Shown here one piece after another: positions 1-9,566 of a stretch of 37,776 nucleotides of DNA. Position 1 is the first letter of the stretch. Every line of letters starts with the position of its first letter. Source of the stretch: Flammeovirgaceae bacterium UBA976 (lineage in GTDB: Bacteria; Bacteroidota; Bacteroidia; Cytophagales; Cyclobacteriaceae). The notes beneath the pieces are model-generated. The model was given only the letters and a program-made list of their open reading frames with translations, was not told the DNA's origin and did not search any database. A program made the position numbers and the translations under genes. Where the stretch lies: positions 467 to 38,242 of the forward strand of contig DBBU01000057.1 of the NCBI GenBank assembly GCA_002292365.1. Direction: 5' to 3'.

Positions 1-359
1 AGCCAAAGGGCCACAAATATTCCAATCGCACCCCCATGGCTGGCCAAACCTCCCTCCCAAATTTTCAAAATCTCAATAGGATCTGACAAATAATAACTGG
101 GATTATAAAATAGGCAATGTCCCAGTCTAGCACCCAATATAGTGGCAATAACCATGAACGTAGTCAAGGTATCCACATCCTTTTCAGCATGACCCTCTGC
201 CTTGAAAATTCTATAAGAAATTTGTTGGCCGATAATAAATCCCATCGCAAACAATAAACCATACCACACAATCGGACGATCTGGTAAACCCAAAAAGGAT
301 AAGGGAATTTTAAAAATGACGGGATCAGGACTCCAAATTATATATTCCAACAAAATCAT
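1..359 (-). CDS. lgt: Prolipoprotein diacylglyceryl transferase, N-terminal part (cut by window edge)
   Basis: About 119 residues are present; the rest lies beyond base 1. Lgt is an inner-membrane enzyme that moves diacylglycerol from phosphatidylglycerol to the lipobox cysteine of prolipoproteins. The visible part has a first hydrophobic segment around residues 30-48 (VWYGLLFAMGFIIGQQ), a conserved GARLGHCLFYNPSYY stretch around residues 75-89, and the family signature WEGGLASHGGAIG near residue 101. The ATG at 359-357 begins 2 bases after the trkH stop, so it is the last visible gene of the trkA-trkH-lgt operon. Several predicted lipoproteins in this window (SGNH esterase, FKBP, PorE-like) would be its substrates. 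Identification is firm; completeness cannot be judged. Confidence 0.93.
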   Translation of the reverse strand, partial: MILLEYIIWSPDPVIFKIPLSFLGLPDRPIVWYGLLFAMGFIIGQQISYRIFKAEGHAEKDVDTLTTFMVIATILGARLGHCLFYNPSYYLSDPIEILKIWEGGLASHGGAIGIFVALW

Positions 360-361
360 AA

Positions 362-1816
362 CTATGTTTTTCTCCAAAAAAATGGGGTAAATAATATTAA
401 TACGGTAAAAAGCTCTAATCTACCCAATAACATCAACAAAGAAAGTATCCATTTCCCAACGGTAGGCACATGCGCAAAATTAGCAACAGGCCCTACGGAT
501 CCAATTCCGGGTCCAACATTTCCTAAACAGGTTGCGGCAGCACCTATGGCGGTCACCAAATCTACTCCCAAAAAAGCCATTCCTAAAGACCCTAAAGCAA
601 AAATGGTCAGATATAACATGACAAAAGCAAGAATTTGAAAGGTAATTTCACCATTTACACTCTTCCCATTGAGTCTCAAAGGCAATACGGCTGAGGGATG
701 AATTTGTCTATTAAATTCCAAAAAGCTATTCTTTACTAAAATTAAATGTCTGATGATTTTAATCCCCCCAGCCGTTGATCCTGCAGAAGCGCCCACAAAC
801 ATGAGAAAGAAAAAAAGCATGGTCAACAAAGGTGTCCAAGCCGTATAATCCTGTGTCACAAATCCAGTAGTGGTGATGACTGAAACGACCTGAAAAATAC
901 TGTATCTAAAAGAATCTATTAAATTTTCATTTCCACTTATCCAAATCCCTAGCGCACAAAACATCGAGATAACCAAACAAAAAATACCATAGGTTCTGAA
1001 TTCTTGATTCTGAAAGACTTTTTTTATCTGTCCATGCAAACCAAAGTAAATCATGGTAAAATTTGTGCCCGCTAAAAACATGAACGTCACAATAATAAAA
1101 TCTATATACGCCGAATCATAAAAAGCAATGCTACTATTCTTAGTTGAAAACCCTCCACTAGCCATTGTCGTTAAACTGTGGTTTAACGCATCAAAAAAAG
1201 TCATATCTCCCACCATCAGGAAAATCATTTCTAATCCCGTGAAACCAATATAAATAATCCATAATCTCTTAGCGGTTTCTTTGATTCGAGGCTGAAATTT
1301 ATCCGGTGAGATCCCAGGGGCTTCTGCTACAAAAAGCTGCATGCCCCCAATTCCCAAAATAGGTAATATAGCTACAGTAAGCACAATGATTCCCATGCCT
1401 CCTATCCATTGACTCATGCTTCTCCATAACAAGATCCCTTTACTGACTGATTCAATATCCTCTAAAATCGTTGCCCCGGTTGTAGAAAATCCGGATAACG
1501 TTTCAAAAAATGCATCTGTGAAATTTGTGATCTCCCCACTAAGCATATAGGGCAATGTTCCGATTAAAGACATTACCAACCAGCCAATAGTGACCACCAA
1601 ATACCCCTCACGCTTACGTAATTCTTTATTAATCGAATTACGTGTCAATAACCACATAACTGTACCTAAAGATATGGCAATCAATGCAGATCCTAATAAA
1701 GCTCTAAAATCTTCACCCCCAAAATACCAGCTAAAAGGCAGACAAATCGACATGAAGATGCCGTTGAGCACCATAAGAATGCTCATGATTTTAATGATTA
1801 ATTTATAATTAAACAT
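362..1816 (-). CDS. trkH: Trk/Ktr-type potassium uptake membrane subunit TrkH
   Basis: About 484 residues and strongly hydrophobic throughout, as expected for the K+ channel-like subunit of Trk/Ktr. The four pore-loop repeats with selectivity-filter glycines can be seen in order: SGFSTTGATI (about 110-119), MASGGFSTKNSS (about 222), VITTTGFVTQDY (about 315) and CLGNVGPGIGSVGP (about 435). The ATG at 1816 is preferred; a TTG one codon upstream is the only extension. The gene follows trkA after 6 bases and is followed by lgt after 2 bases, so channel and gating subunit are made together. Length and topology fit full TrkH. Whether Na+ or H+ is cotransported cannot be read from the sequence. Confidence 0.95.
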   Translation of the reverse strand: MFNYKLIIKIMSILMVLNGIFMSICLPFSWYFGGEDFRALLGSALIAISLGTVMWLLTRNSINKELRKREGYLVVTIGWLVMSLIGTLPYMLSGEITNFTDAFFETLSGFSTTGATILEDIESVSKGILLWRSMSQWIGGMGIIVLTVAILPILGIGGMQLFVAEAPGISPDKFQPRIKETAKRLWIIYIGFTGLEMIFLMVGDMTFFDALNHSLTTMASGGFSTKNSSIAFYDSAYIDFIIVTFMFLAGTNFTMIYFGLHGQIKKVFQNQEFRTYGIFCLVISMFCALGIWISGNENLIDSFRYSIFQVVSVITTTGFVTQDYTAWTPLLTMLFFFLMFVGASAGSTAGGIKIIRHLILVKNSFLEFNRQIHPSAVLPLRLNGKSVNGEITFQILAFVMLYLTIFALGSLGMAFLGVDLVTAIGAAATCLGNVGPGIGSVGPVANFAHVPTVGKWILSLLMLLGRLELFTVLILFTPFFWRKT

Positions 1817-1822
1817 CAAAAA

Positions 1823-3163
1823 TTATTTAAAATAATGTTCCACTGCATGGATACACTCTGGTTTAGATAGTACGACGACACGATCTTCTGCCTCAAAATT
1901 AAAGTTTCCTCTTACCGTATAACCCTTATTTTTTCTAATAACCCCTCCGATTACCGCTGTCCGTGGAAAATCTAAATTGCGTAATTCATCATGCAAAATC
2001 TTTGCCCCCTCTTTCACCTCGAATTCGAGTACTTCTGCATCTACTCCGTGCACGCTGGTAATATTGACTACCTCCCCTTTTCGTATGTGCCTAAATATAA
2101 AATTAGCGGCAATAAGTTTTTTGTTTATCATCGTATCTACGCCGATACTTTGAGACAAATGAATATAATCAATATTTTCAACCAAGGCTATGGTTTTCTT
2201 AACGCCGGCATCTTTGGCCACCAATGAAGAAATGATATTAGTTTCGGAATTACCTGTTACAGCAATAAATGCATCCATGCTATCAATGCCTTCCTCTTCG
2301 AGTAACTTTAAATCTCGTCCATCGCCATTAATGATTAAAGTATCGGGGAGCTCTTCTGCCAATCGAAAACATTTTTCTTTGTCTTTTTCAATGAGCTTAA
2401 TTTTATATTTTTTCTTAAGCTCTCGGGCCGCATTGATGCCAATCTTGCTTCCACCCAGAATCATTAAATGCTTGACATCAGATTTAATTTTACCGGAAAG
2501 TTGTAAAATTTGATCAATCCCTGTCGGCTCAGCAATAAAGTAAGCATGGTCATCTTTCTTGAATTTATTTTCACCATGCGGAATAATCGTCTCGTTATCT
2601 CTGAGCAAAGCCACCGTTGTAAAATCATGATTTGATGCCATATAAGCAGTTTCGGTTAGGGTTTTATTGAGGAATTGAGACTCCTCATCGATGGTAATCC
2701 CCACTAATGACAAAATGCCTTTATCAAATTCAAAAGTATCTGTTAATGCGGTCTTTTTTAACAATCTCTTGATCTCCCGAGCCGCCAATAACTCTGGAGA
2801 AATGAGCTCATCAATACCCACATCTTTCAAGTTGAGCAGCTCTTTTTTCTGTAAAAATTCAATATTGGAAATTCGAGCAATGGTCCTCTTAGCACCCAAT
2901 TTTTTACCAATGATCGCGGCAGCGATATTGGTTTCTTGATCAGAAGTAACGGCAATCAATAAATCTGTTTTAGAAATATTGGCTTCAGTGAGAACACTAA
3001 TGGACGTCGCACTACCCACGACAGTGACCACATCAAATTGGTTTCTCGCTTGATCCAAAACACTGTCATCCTCATCAATGAGTGTAATGTCTTGCTCTTC
3101 TATTGCGAGTAATTTGGCTAAGTGAAATCCAAGTTCACCTGCACCTGCAATAACTATTCTCAT
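1823..3163 (-). CDS. trkA: Trk system potassium uptake protein TrkA (two RCK domains)
   Basis: 446 residues, the usual length of two-domain TrkA. It is the cytoplasmic NAD(H)/nucleotide-binding gating ring of the Trk K+ channel. The first Rossmann motif is GAGELGFHLA at residues 6-15, followed by an acidic residue at the end of beta-2 (TLIDED). The second half restarts at about residue 235 with LGGSKIGINAARELKK, followed by IKLIEKDKE. Each TrkA-N domain is followed by a TrkA-C domain (about 140-220 and 365-446). It is the first gene of the trkA-trkH-lgt operon and has a TATATTTG -7 promoter element about 26 bases upstream of the ATG. Confidence 0.95.
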   Translation of the reverse strand: MRIVIAGAGELGFHLAKLLAIEEQDITLIDEDDSVLDQARNQFDVVTVVGSATSISVLTEANISKTDLLIAVTSDQETNIAAAIIGKKLGAKRTIARISNIEFLQKKELLNLKDVGIDELISPELLAAREIKRLLKKTALTDTFEFDKGILSLVGITIDEESQFLNKTLTETAYMASNHDFTTVALLRDNETIIPHGENKFKKDDHAYFIAEPTGIDQILQLSGKIKSDVKHLMILGGSKIGINAARELKKKYKIKLIEKDKEKCFRLAEELPDTLIINGDGRDLKLLEEEGIDSMDAFIAVTGNSETNIISSLVAKDAGVKKTIALVENIDYIHLSQSIGVDTMINKKLIAANFIFRHIRKGEVVNITSVHGVDAEVLEFEVKEGAKILHDELRNLDFPRTAVIGGVIRKNKGYTVRGNFNFEAEDRVVVLSKPECIHAVEHYFK

Positions 3164-3188
3164 GTATTTTTTAACCTCATGGCCCCTG

Positions 3189-3196
3189 CAAATATA
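3189..3196 (-). promoter_or_regulatory. Bacteroidota-type -7 element upstream of trkA
   Basis: On the minus strand the octamer reads TATATTTG, a perfect match to the Bacteroidota -7 consensus TANNTTTG. It would give a leader of about 20 bases before the trkA ATG. The expected -33 TTTG/TTG box at 19-21 bases is weak (an AT-rich TTAT), so only the -7 half is well supported. Confidence 0.45.
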
Positions 3197-3281
3197 TAGA
3201 GTTATCCTTTTTTAAATAACTATGCTCAAGTCAATCCCTGTGATTGAGATCCAAAAAACAGAATAAAAACATAAATAGCAC

Positions 3282-4643
3282 CTAATTTTCAATCTTTTTG
3301 AAATAAATGTTAGCCGCTTTCATCACTTTAGGTGCCAATATCACCGCAGAAATCATGGTGGGAAAGGCCATCAAGCCATAAGCCATATCAACCAAACTCA
3401 CGACCGCACCCAATGTAGCTACTGAACCCACAATAATGATTCCTACATACCAATAATTAAAATACCATCCGTATTTAGCCCCTATGATAAAAGACAAGCA
3501 TTTACGGCCATAATAAGATAATCCTACAATAGTTGTAAATCCAAATACCAACACACAAAGTGCCAAAATATAGGAGCCCACCAAAGGGAGACTTGTCCGA
3601 AAAGCTTCTACCGTCAAGGCAATCCCACTCAATTCACTAGATTCCCAAACTCCGGTCGTTAGGATACATAAACCCGTTAAGGTGCAAACCAATAAAGTAT
3701 CGATGGCAGGCCCCAGCATGGCCACAAGTCCCTCCCTGATCGGTTCTTCCGTTTTGGTAGCGCCGTGCATCATCGGAGCCGTACCGATACCTGCCTCATT
3801 AGAAAATGCCGCTCGGCGTGCCCCAGCCAAAATAATAGCCCCAACCGCACCCCCCAATACAGCATTTGCTGAAAAGGCATCCTCTATGATTAACAATAAG
3901 GAGGGAATAATATTTGATGCATTTAAAAAAAGGATGCAGCCTACACTGATTAAATAGAATATGACCATCGCTGGCACCAAACGTGCTGCCCAAAGACCGA
4001 TCCGCTGTATCCCGCCAAAAATAACAATGCCTGTTAAAAGAGTCAGAACCAGTCCCATAACCAAGTCTCCAGATAAAGAAGCTTCTATTCCAGCGGGTTG
4101 AAATACAATCTCATTGGCTGCAGCTATGATTTGATTGGCTTGAAAAATGGGTGTGGCACCGAAAAAGCCTGCTACACAGAAAAATATGGCCAATAGACGC
4201 CATTTTTCATCCATTCCCTCGCTAATGACGTACATGGGACCCCCCTGTAAATCTCCATTGGAGTCTTTTCCCCGATACATAACCGCCAAAGTACACGTGA
4301 AAAATTTAGTAGACATACCAAAAATAGCACTGATCCACATCCAAAAAATGGCCCCTGGGCCGCCTGTCGCTATGGCCACAGCTACACCACTGATATTTCC
4401 CATACCAATGGTCGCCGCCAAATGACTCGCCAAAGCCTGAAAATGACTGATCTCTCCTACATCATGGGCCTTATCATATTTTCCCATCAACACCTCCAAA
4501 GCATGTCTTAGGTATTTAAAAGGGAGCAACCTTGAATACATCATGAAGAAAAATCCTCCTCCCAACAAAAGGATGAGCAGCGGCAAGCCCCACACAAAGT
4601 TAGCGCCTTGAATAAAAAAATATTCGATCTGTTCTATGATCAT
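3282..4643 (-). CDS. Sodium:alanine symporter family (AGCS) amino acid carrier
   Basis: About 453 residues with many hydrophobic segments. The alanine/glycine:cation symporter family is recognised by GNISGVAVAIATGGPGAIFW near residues 98-117, by ARRAAFSNEAGIGTAPMMHG near residue 280, and by GGPMYVISEG near 135. It would import a small neutral amino acid with Na+. The ATG at 4643 overlaps the stop of the upstream esterase gene in a TGATG; a TTG one codon earlier is a poorer start. Substrate cannot be fixed from sequence. The pairing with an esterase lipoprotein may be only transcriptional. Confidence 0.93.
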   Translation of the reverse strand: MIIEQIEYFFIQGANFVWGLPLLILLLGGGFFFMMYSRLLPFKYLRHALEVLMGKYDKAHDVGEISHFQALASHLAATIGMGNISGVAVAIATGGPGAIFWMWISAIFGMSTKFFTCTLAVMYRGKDSNGDLQGGPMYVISEGMDEKWRLLAIFFCVAGFFGATPIFQANQIIAAANEIVFQPAGIEASLSGDLVMGLVLTLLTGIVIFGGIQRIGLWAARLVPAMVIFYLISVGCILFLNASNIIPSLLLIIEDAFSANAVLGGAVGAIILAGARRAAFSNEAGIGTAPMMHGATKTEEPIREGLVAMLGPAIDTLLVCTLTGLCILTTGVWESSELSGIALTVEAFRTSLPLVGSYILALCVLVFGFTTIVGLSYYGRKCLSFIIGAKYGWYFNYWYVGIIIVGSVATLGAVVSLVDMAYGLMAFPTMISAVILAPKVMKAANIYFKKIEN

Positions 4644-5320
4644 CAATTCAATTCTAAAAGTGGCAACAACGTTTCCCAGACCAATTCAGCTATTAAAAAG
4701 TGGCCTTCTGGAGTAGGGTGAATGCCGTCAGGTAAGTTCAAACTAGGCCGGCCTGCAACATCCACAAGTAAAAAAGGGATCAGAACTGCCGCATTATTTT
4801 TGGCAAGTGTTGGAAAAATATTACGAAACTGGCGGGTATAGGCTTCCCCTAAATTTGGAGGAACTTCCATTCCAGTAATGACGATTTTCACCTCAGGGTT
4901 AATCAATTTTACTTTATCAATGATGACTTGTAGATTTTTGGGAGTCTCTTTTAATGGGAGCCCCCTAAGACCATCATTCGCCCCTAATTCCAAAATAAAA
5001 ATATCGGGTACGGTTCGCAGCACCCAATCTATCCTATTCTTACCACTGGCAGTGGTCTCTCCACTTAATCCGGCATTAATTACCTGATAGCTTAAGCCCA
5101 AAGAATCTATTTTTTGCTGAATTATGGCCGGAAATGCCTGATTCATATCTAATTGATAACCCGCAGTAATACTATTCCCAAAAAATAAAATGACCTTTTT
5201 TTGAGAGGGGGGCAAGGATTCTGCGACCCCTTTTTCCGGCAAAGTAGGGCCTGATTTTTCTTTTTTTGGACCCTGACAACCTACCCATAAAAGTACTAGG
5301 AAACCCATTAAAAATCTCAT
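4643..5320 (-). CDS. GDSL/SGNH-type arylesterase, predicted lipoprotein (TesA-like)
   Basis: 225 residues from the ATG at 5320; an upstream TTG would put 11 polar residues in front of the signal peptide. The N-terminus is a short lipoprotein signal ending LLWVGC, with Cys15 as probable lipidated residue, then a charged linker. SGNH blocks are present: GNSITAGY (Ser50 nucleophile, GNS instead of the usual GDS), Gly87 in GLSGETTASG, Asn115 in ELGANDG, and Asp198 to His201 in DGIHPTPEGH. This is the TesA/arylesterase subfamily acting on acyl esters or thioesters in the envelope. It is divergent from an ABC ATPase/permease pair like YbbA/YbbP, the same arrangement as E. coli tesA, and its stop overlaps the start of the downstream symporter. 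Confidence 0.88.
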   Translation of the reverse strand: MRFLMGFLVLLWVGCQGPKKEKSGPTLPEKGVAESLPPSQKKVILFFGNSITAGYQLDMNQAFPAIIQQKIDSLGLSYQVINAGLSGETTASGKNRIDWVLRTVPDIFILELGANDGLRGLPLKETPKNLQVIIDKVKLINPEVKIVITGMEVPPNLGEAYTRQFRNIFPTLAKNNAAVLIPFLLVDVAGRPSLNLPDGIHPTPEGHFLIAELVWETLLPLLELN

Positions 5321-5482
5321 GATTTCGTCTTGATTAAGTTGTAAATTAGACAAGTCAAAGCATTAATATTCAAAAGGGGGCATTTAAAGATCTGAATCTG
5401 CTAAAGACCTTTTAAAATAAAAAAGGAACTTTAACCTTTTTTAACCTCTTATATAAGCCTCGCTGATTTATTATTGTAGGAC

Positions 5483-6151
5483 ATGTCTGAAATTCTAAAA
5501 GTTAAAAGCTTATCTAAAGTATATGACTCTAAAACCAATGCTCTCACAGTACTCAAGGATATTAATTTTTCTGTCCTCAAAGGTGAGTCTGTAGCAATTA
5601 TTGGCCCCTCTGGTAGCGGGAAAACGACATTACTTGGTCTTTGTGCCGGGTTAGATCGTGTGACAGAAGGAGAAATTATCTTGAACCATATCTCACTTAA
5701 TGAGCTTAATGAAGATGAATTGGCCCAAGTTCGCAATCAAAATATTGGTTTTGTTTTCCAAAATTTTCAATTGATTCCTACCTTAACGGCCCTTGAAAAT
5801 GTCCAGGTTCCCTTAGAGCTTCGCGGTGTAAAAAACACCATGGAACCCTCTATTGCCTTGCTCGAAAGAGTCGGTTTAGGTGCCCGTAAAAATCATTACC
5901 CCTCACAACTATCTGGAGGTGAACAGCAACGCGTCGCCATTGCCAGAGCCTTTTCAAATAATCCTGAAATCCTTTTTGCCGATGAGCCCACGGGAAACCT
6001 AGATGAAGAAACAGGAAAATCTATTGAGGCCTTACTTTTTGAAATTAACAAAGAAAAAGGAACGACATTGATCATCGTCACCCATGACTTAGAGCTTGCT
6101 CAAAAGACCCATCAAATTATCAAAATCAAAGGGGGAACCATCATTCATTAA
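5483..6151 (+). CDS. ABC transporter ATP-binding protein, YbbA/LolD-like
   Basis: 222 residues, a single ABC ATPase domain of the LolD/MacB/YbbA group that pairs with FtsX-type permeases. Walker A is GPSGSGKTT at about residues 40-48, the Q-loop is VFQNFQLIPTLTALEN, the signature is LSGGEQQRVAIARA near 140, Walker B with D-loop is ILFADEPTGNLD near 165, and the switch histidine is in VTHD near 199. The permease begins 15 bases downstream. Such ATPases drive conformational work on the periplasmic side rather than classic uptake. The gene is divergent from the SGNH esterase with about 160 bases between the two starts. That context favours YbbA over LolD. Confidence 0.94.
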   Translation: MSEILKVKSLSKVYDSKTNALTVLKDINFSVLKGESVAIIGPSGSGKTTLLGLCAGLDRVTEGEIILNHISLNELNEDELAQVRNQNIGFVFQNFQLIPTLTALENVQVPLELRGVKNTMEPSIALLERVGLGARKNHYPSQLSGGEQQRVAIARAFSNNPEILFADEPTGNLDEETGKSIEALLFEINKEKGTTLIIVTHDLELAQKTHQIIKIKGGTIIH

Positions 6152-6166
6152 GACAGGCTTTAAACC

Positions 6167-8728
6167 GTGCATAAAAATTCTCCATTAAAAAAAATCAGAT
6201 ACGATCGTTCTTGGCCCTGGAAAATGGCCTGGAGAGATAGTAGAAAAAGTCGTGGTAAATTATTACTATTTATCGCTTCTATTTCATTGGGTATTGGTGC
6301 GCTGGTGGGCATCACTTCTTTTAGAGAAAATCTCATGGATGAAATTGACGGCCAAGCAAAAAACTTGCTGGGTGCAGACGTTTCTGTTCGTGGTAAAGCT
6401 GCGTTACCTGATTCGTTATTTTTCCAAATGTCCCGACTGAGCAAAGATGAATCTAATGAAGTTTATTTTGCTTCAATGATTCGGTTTCCCAGTACAGATG
6501 GCACCCGTTTGGTACAAATCCGCGCTTTAGAAGGTAACTACCCTTATTATGGAGACATAGAAACAGAGCCCCGCAGGGCCGCACAAGATTTTCGGATCGT
6601 GCAAAAAGCCTTAGTAGATGAAAAATTGATGCTTCAATTTGGCGTTCAACTGGGTGATTCCATTAAGGTCGGGAACATCAGCTTTGAAATCGTCGGAAAA
6701 ATACAGAAAATTCCTGGACAAAGTGACGTCGGTTCATCGGTTGCACCAGTAGTGTATATCCCCCTAAAGTATTTAGATGAGACGGGTCTAATCCAGAAGG
6801 GAAGTATCATCAACTACATCACTTATTTTCAATTCCATCCTGATATAGATACGACCAATGTTTTTGAAGAATCAAGAAATATTCTTGAGCAGGCGGGTTA
6901 TGACGTAGATAATGTGGAAGACAGAAAAGCACAAACGGGCAGGGCTTTTAGAGATCTTTCTTCATTTTTGGAACTGATCGCATTTGCTGCCTTGTTATTG
7001 GGGTGTTTGGGTGTTTCAAGCTCAATTTATGTATACATAAAAAGTAAAGTACAAATTGTAGCTGTCTTGCGCTGCATGGGTATGCAAGCTAAAGAGGCCA
7101 TTAATATTTATTTAATTCAAGTGGGTTTTTTTGGCCTCATCGGTGCATCTATTGGCTGCCTTTTGGGAGTCGTCATTCATCTTTACTTGCCAGAAATCTC
7201 AAAATCATTTATTCCCTTTGATATTCAGCCAACCATTTATTGGCCTGCGATTATCGCAGGGTTGGTTATTGGTGTGGTTACCTCTATTCTCTTTGGATTA
7301 CTGTCACTTATTGGATTGAGAAAAGTAAGTCCCCTCTCTGCCATTCGTTTTGGATATGAATCTTTAAAACTCAAATTAGATCTGCCCTTTTTCACTATCA
7401 TTGGGAGTATTTTAATCTTCTTGTATCTGATCATGTTTTGGCAACTTAAAGATGCGTTGGATGCTTTGATCAATATATCCATTCTTTTGGCAGCGTTGGC
7501 CTTATTGTACGCCCTTGCCCATGGTCTGAATGCGTTACTTAAAAAACTCCTGCCCAAGCAGATGGGGTTTGTATGGCGTCAAGGCATTTCAAACCTCTAT
7601 CGACCCAATAATCAAACGGTGATTTTGGTGACGACTTTGGGTTTGAGTACGGCGTTTTTAGCGATGTTATATTTCATGCAAGGATTACTTGTAGATCGCG
7701 TATCTATCAGTGGTAAGAATGAACGACCCAATACCATACTTTTTGACATTCAAACCAACCAAAAAGAAGCTATTCGGACCTTGACTGAAGAATATGACCT
7801 TCCGGTCCTGCAAGAAGTTCCTGTCGTCACCATGCGGTTGTTAGAAATCAATAATCAGACGCGTGATCAAGCCGACGCCGACTCCACTGTTGATCTTCCA
7901 AAATGGGCATTTAATCGAGAATATCGCGTAACCTATCGAGACACATTGATCAGTTCAGAAACGATCTCTCAAGGAACATGGCAGGGAAAATTAAAAAATC
8001 CAGATGATTCTATATTTGTTTCCATATCCGATGGATATGCCGAAAACTTAGGCCTTAACATTGGTGATCAATTGCTTTTTAATGTACAAGGAGCAATGAT
8101 AAAAACCTATATAGGCAGTTTTCGTGAAGTAGATTGGCGTCGAGTGCAAACCAATTTTTTAGTCTTATTTCCCACTGGAGTTTTAGAACAAGCGCCCCAG
8201 TTCCATGTACTCATCACACGAATTAATCAAAATGATGTTTCTGCCCGCTTCCAGCAAGCCATTGTACGACAACATCCCAATGTATCCATCATTGACTTAG
8301 AACTCATCTTGAAGACCCTTGAAGATCTCCTGTCAAAAGTAGCTTTTGTCATTCAATTCATGGCCCTATTTAGTATCGGGACGGGATTGATTGTGATGAT
8401 CAGTGCCATTGTCTTGAGTAAATTTCAGCGTATGCGCGAAAATGTTTTGCTTCGGACTATGGGGGCCTCTAAGGCCCAATTATGGAAGATCATCGCAGCT
8501 GAATATTTCTTTTTGGGAGGCTTAGGAGCATTGGCAGGCCTCTTTTTAGCCGTCGTTTTTACCAGTCTATTGGGTTATTTCATTTTTGAATTTACCTATG
8601 TGCCCGACTTATTAGAAATCATGGGATTCTTTTTTGGTATCACTGCCCTCACCGTATGTATTGGCCTGCTCAACAGTCGCACCATCGTCCGGCAATCGCC
8701 TTTAACTATTTTGAGAAATGAAACTTAA
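6167..8728 (+). CDS. FtsX-family ABC transporter permease, YbbP-like
   Basis: 853 residues with the layout of YbbP: an N-terminal helix (LLLFIASISLGIGALVGITSF, about 32-52), a periplasmic MacB-like domain, a helix cluster at about 265-385, middle helices (about 405-465), a second periplasmic domain (about 500-720), and a C-terminal FtsX domain with helices from about 725 to 845. Two FtsX domains in one chain mean it can form the complete permease. The start used is GTG at 6167, 15 bases after the ATPase stop; the next possible start, ATG at 6224, would lose 19 basic residues. With the ATPase and the divergent esterase it forms a TesA/YbbAP-like locus, presumably handling hydrophobic or esterified molecules in the envelope. 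Confidence 0.9.
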   Translation: MHKNSPLKKIRYDRSWPWKMAWRDSRKSRGKLLLFIASISLGIGALVGITSFRENLMDEIDGQAKNLLGADVSVRGKAALPDSLFFQMSRLSKDESNEVYFASMIRFPSTDGTRLVQIRALEGNYPYYGDIETEPRRAAQDFRIVQKALVDEKLMLQFGVQLGDSIKVGNISFEIVGKIQKIPGQSDVGSSVAPVVYIPLKYLDETGLIQKGSIINYITYFQFHPDIDTTNVFEESRNILEQAGYDVDNVEDRKAQTGRAFRDLSSFLELIAFAALLLGCLGVSSSIYVYIKSKVQIVAVLRCMGMQAKEAINIYLIQVGFFGLIGASIGCLLGVVIHLYLPEISKSFIPFDIQPTIYWPAIIAGLVIGVVTSILFGLLSLIGLRKVSPLSAIRFGYESLKLKLDLPFFTIIGSILIFLYLIMFWQLKDALDALINISILLAALALLYALAHGLNALLKKLLPKQMGFVWRQGISNLYRPNNQTVILVTTLGLSTAFLAMLYFMQGLLVDRVSISGKNERPNTILFDIQTNQKEAIRTLTEEYDLPVLQEVPVVTMRLLEINNQTRDQADADSTVDLPKWAFNREYRVTYRDTLISSETISQGTWQGKLKNPDDSIFVSISDGYAENLGLNIGDQLLFNVQGAMIKTYIGSFREVDWRRVQTNFLVLFPTGVLEQAPQFHVLITRINQNDVSARFQQAIVRQHPNVSIIDLELILKTLEDLLSKVAFVIQFMALFSIGTGLIVMISAIVLSKFQRMRENVLLRTMGASKAQLWKIIAAEYFFLGGLGALAGLFLAVVFTSLLGYFIFEFTYVPDLLEIMGFFFGITALTVCIGLLNSRTIVRQSPLTILRNET

Positions 8729-8738
8729 TAGATTAAAA

Positions 8739-9566
8739 TTACTTTTGAAATGAAAGCAGCTTTGCCAATAACTCCTTAATAATTTTTGCCGCCGTCATGG
8801 CGGTAACCCCATTGAGGTCACGATCAGGATTGTACTCAACTAGGTCAAGGCCCACAATATTTAAATCAAGTTTTTGTATCATCCGCAATACCTCTCGGGT
8901 AGTGAAGCCTCCGGGCTCATGATGAGAAACTCCAGGCGCAAAGGCAGGATCGAGTACATCCATATCAAAACTTAAATAAACGGGTCCCGATAAATTTAAA
9001 TCTATGTCCGGTGACCAATTTCTCATGTCTATGACCTTTACACCAAACTTACTGACTTGCGTTTGTTGATGATCATTCAAGGTCCGAATACCTACCTGTG
9101 TCAATGCTTGCGCCAAGCCCTCTTCCATAATTCGAGCAAAGGGGCTCGCATGTGAATGCCGATTCCCTCCCAATGAATCATATAAATCCCCATGGGCATC
9201 AAAATGCAGAATACTTAAACTAGGGTAAGAAGCTGACATGGCCCGCAGAATCGGATAGGTAATCGAATGATCACCGCCTATCGAAAAAGGAATCGCCCCC
9301 CCCTTTAAAATCTCAGCAATGATGGACTCAATATCAAAATAATCTTGGAGCGGGGCATTGCCCAACCAACAAACATCCGAATGATCCGCTAAATCCATCA
9401 AGTCCTCGGTAAAATAATTGGCCGAGTCACTCTCAATGGCCTCGATGATCAATGGGGGTGCCTTGGCTGGCCCTTTGAGAAAAGAAGAATGATCATCAAA
9501 GGGGATACCTATAAGGGCAATATCCCCAAGCTTGAGGGTGGATATTTTGTCGCGATGTATGGGCAT
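8739..9566 (-). CDS. speB: Agmatinase / ureohydrolase family protein
   Basis: 275 residues, normal for the arginase-agmatinase family, which hydrolyses a guanidino group to urea with two Mn2+. All metal motifs are present in order: GGDHS near residue 98, HFDAHGD near 121, and SFDMDVLDPAFAPG near 200, followed by HHEPGGFTTRE. The HASPFARIMEEG stretch and overall length favour agmatinase over arginase; formimidoylglutamase or guanidinobutyrase remain possible. The start codon shares its A with the stop of the upstream peptidase gene (TAATG), so the two are translationally coupled. It ends 10 bases from the convergent permease gene with no obvious terminator hairpin between them. Confidence 0.85.
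   Translation of the reverse strand: MPIHRDKISTLKLGDIALIGIPFDDHSSFLKGPAKAPPLIIEAIESDSANYFTEDLMDLADHSDVCWLGNAPLQDYFDIESIIAEILKGGAIPFSIGGDHSITYPILRAMSASYPSLSILHFDAHGDLYDSLGGNRHSHASPFARIMEEGLAQALTQVGIRTLNDHQQTQVSKFGVKVIDMRNWSPDIDLNLSGPVYLSFDMDVLDPAFAPGVSHHEPGGFTTREVLRMIQKLDLNIVGLDLVEYNPDRDLNGVTAMTAAKIIKELLAKLLSFQK

Noticed and set aside
3231..3247. Hairpin TCAATC-CCTGT-GATTGA between the symporter gene and trkA as terminator
   Set aside because: The stem is only six pairs with no T-run on the minus strand after it, so it does not fit an intrinsic terminator for the symporter transcript.
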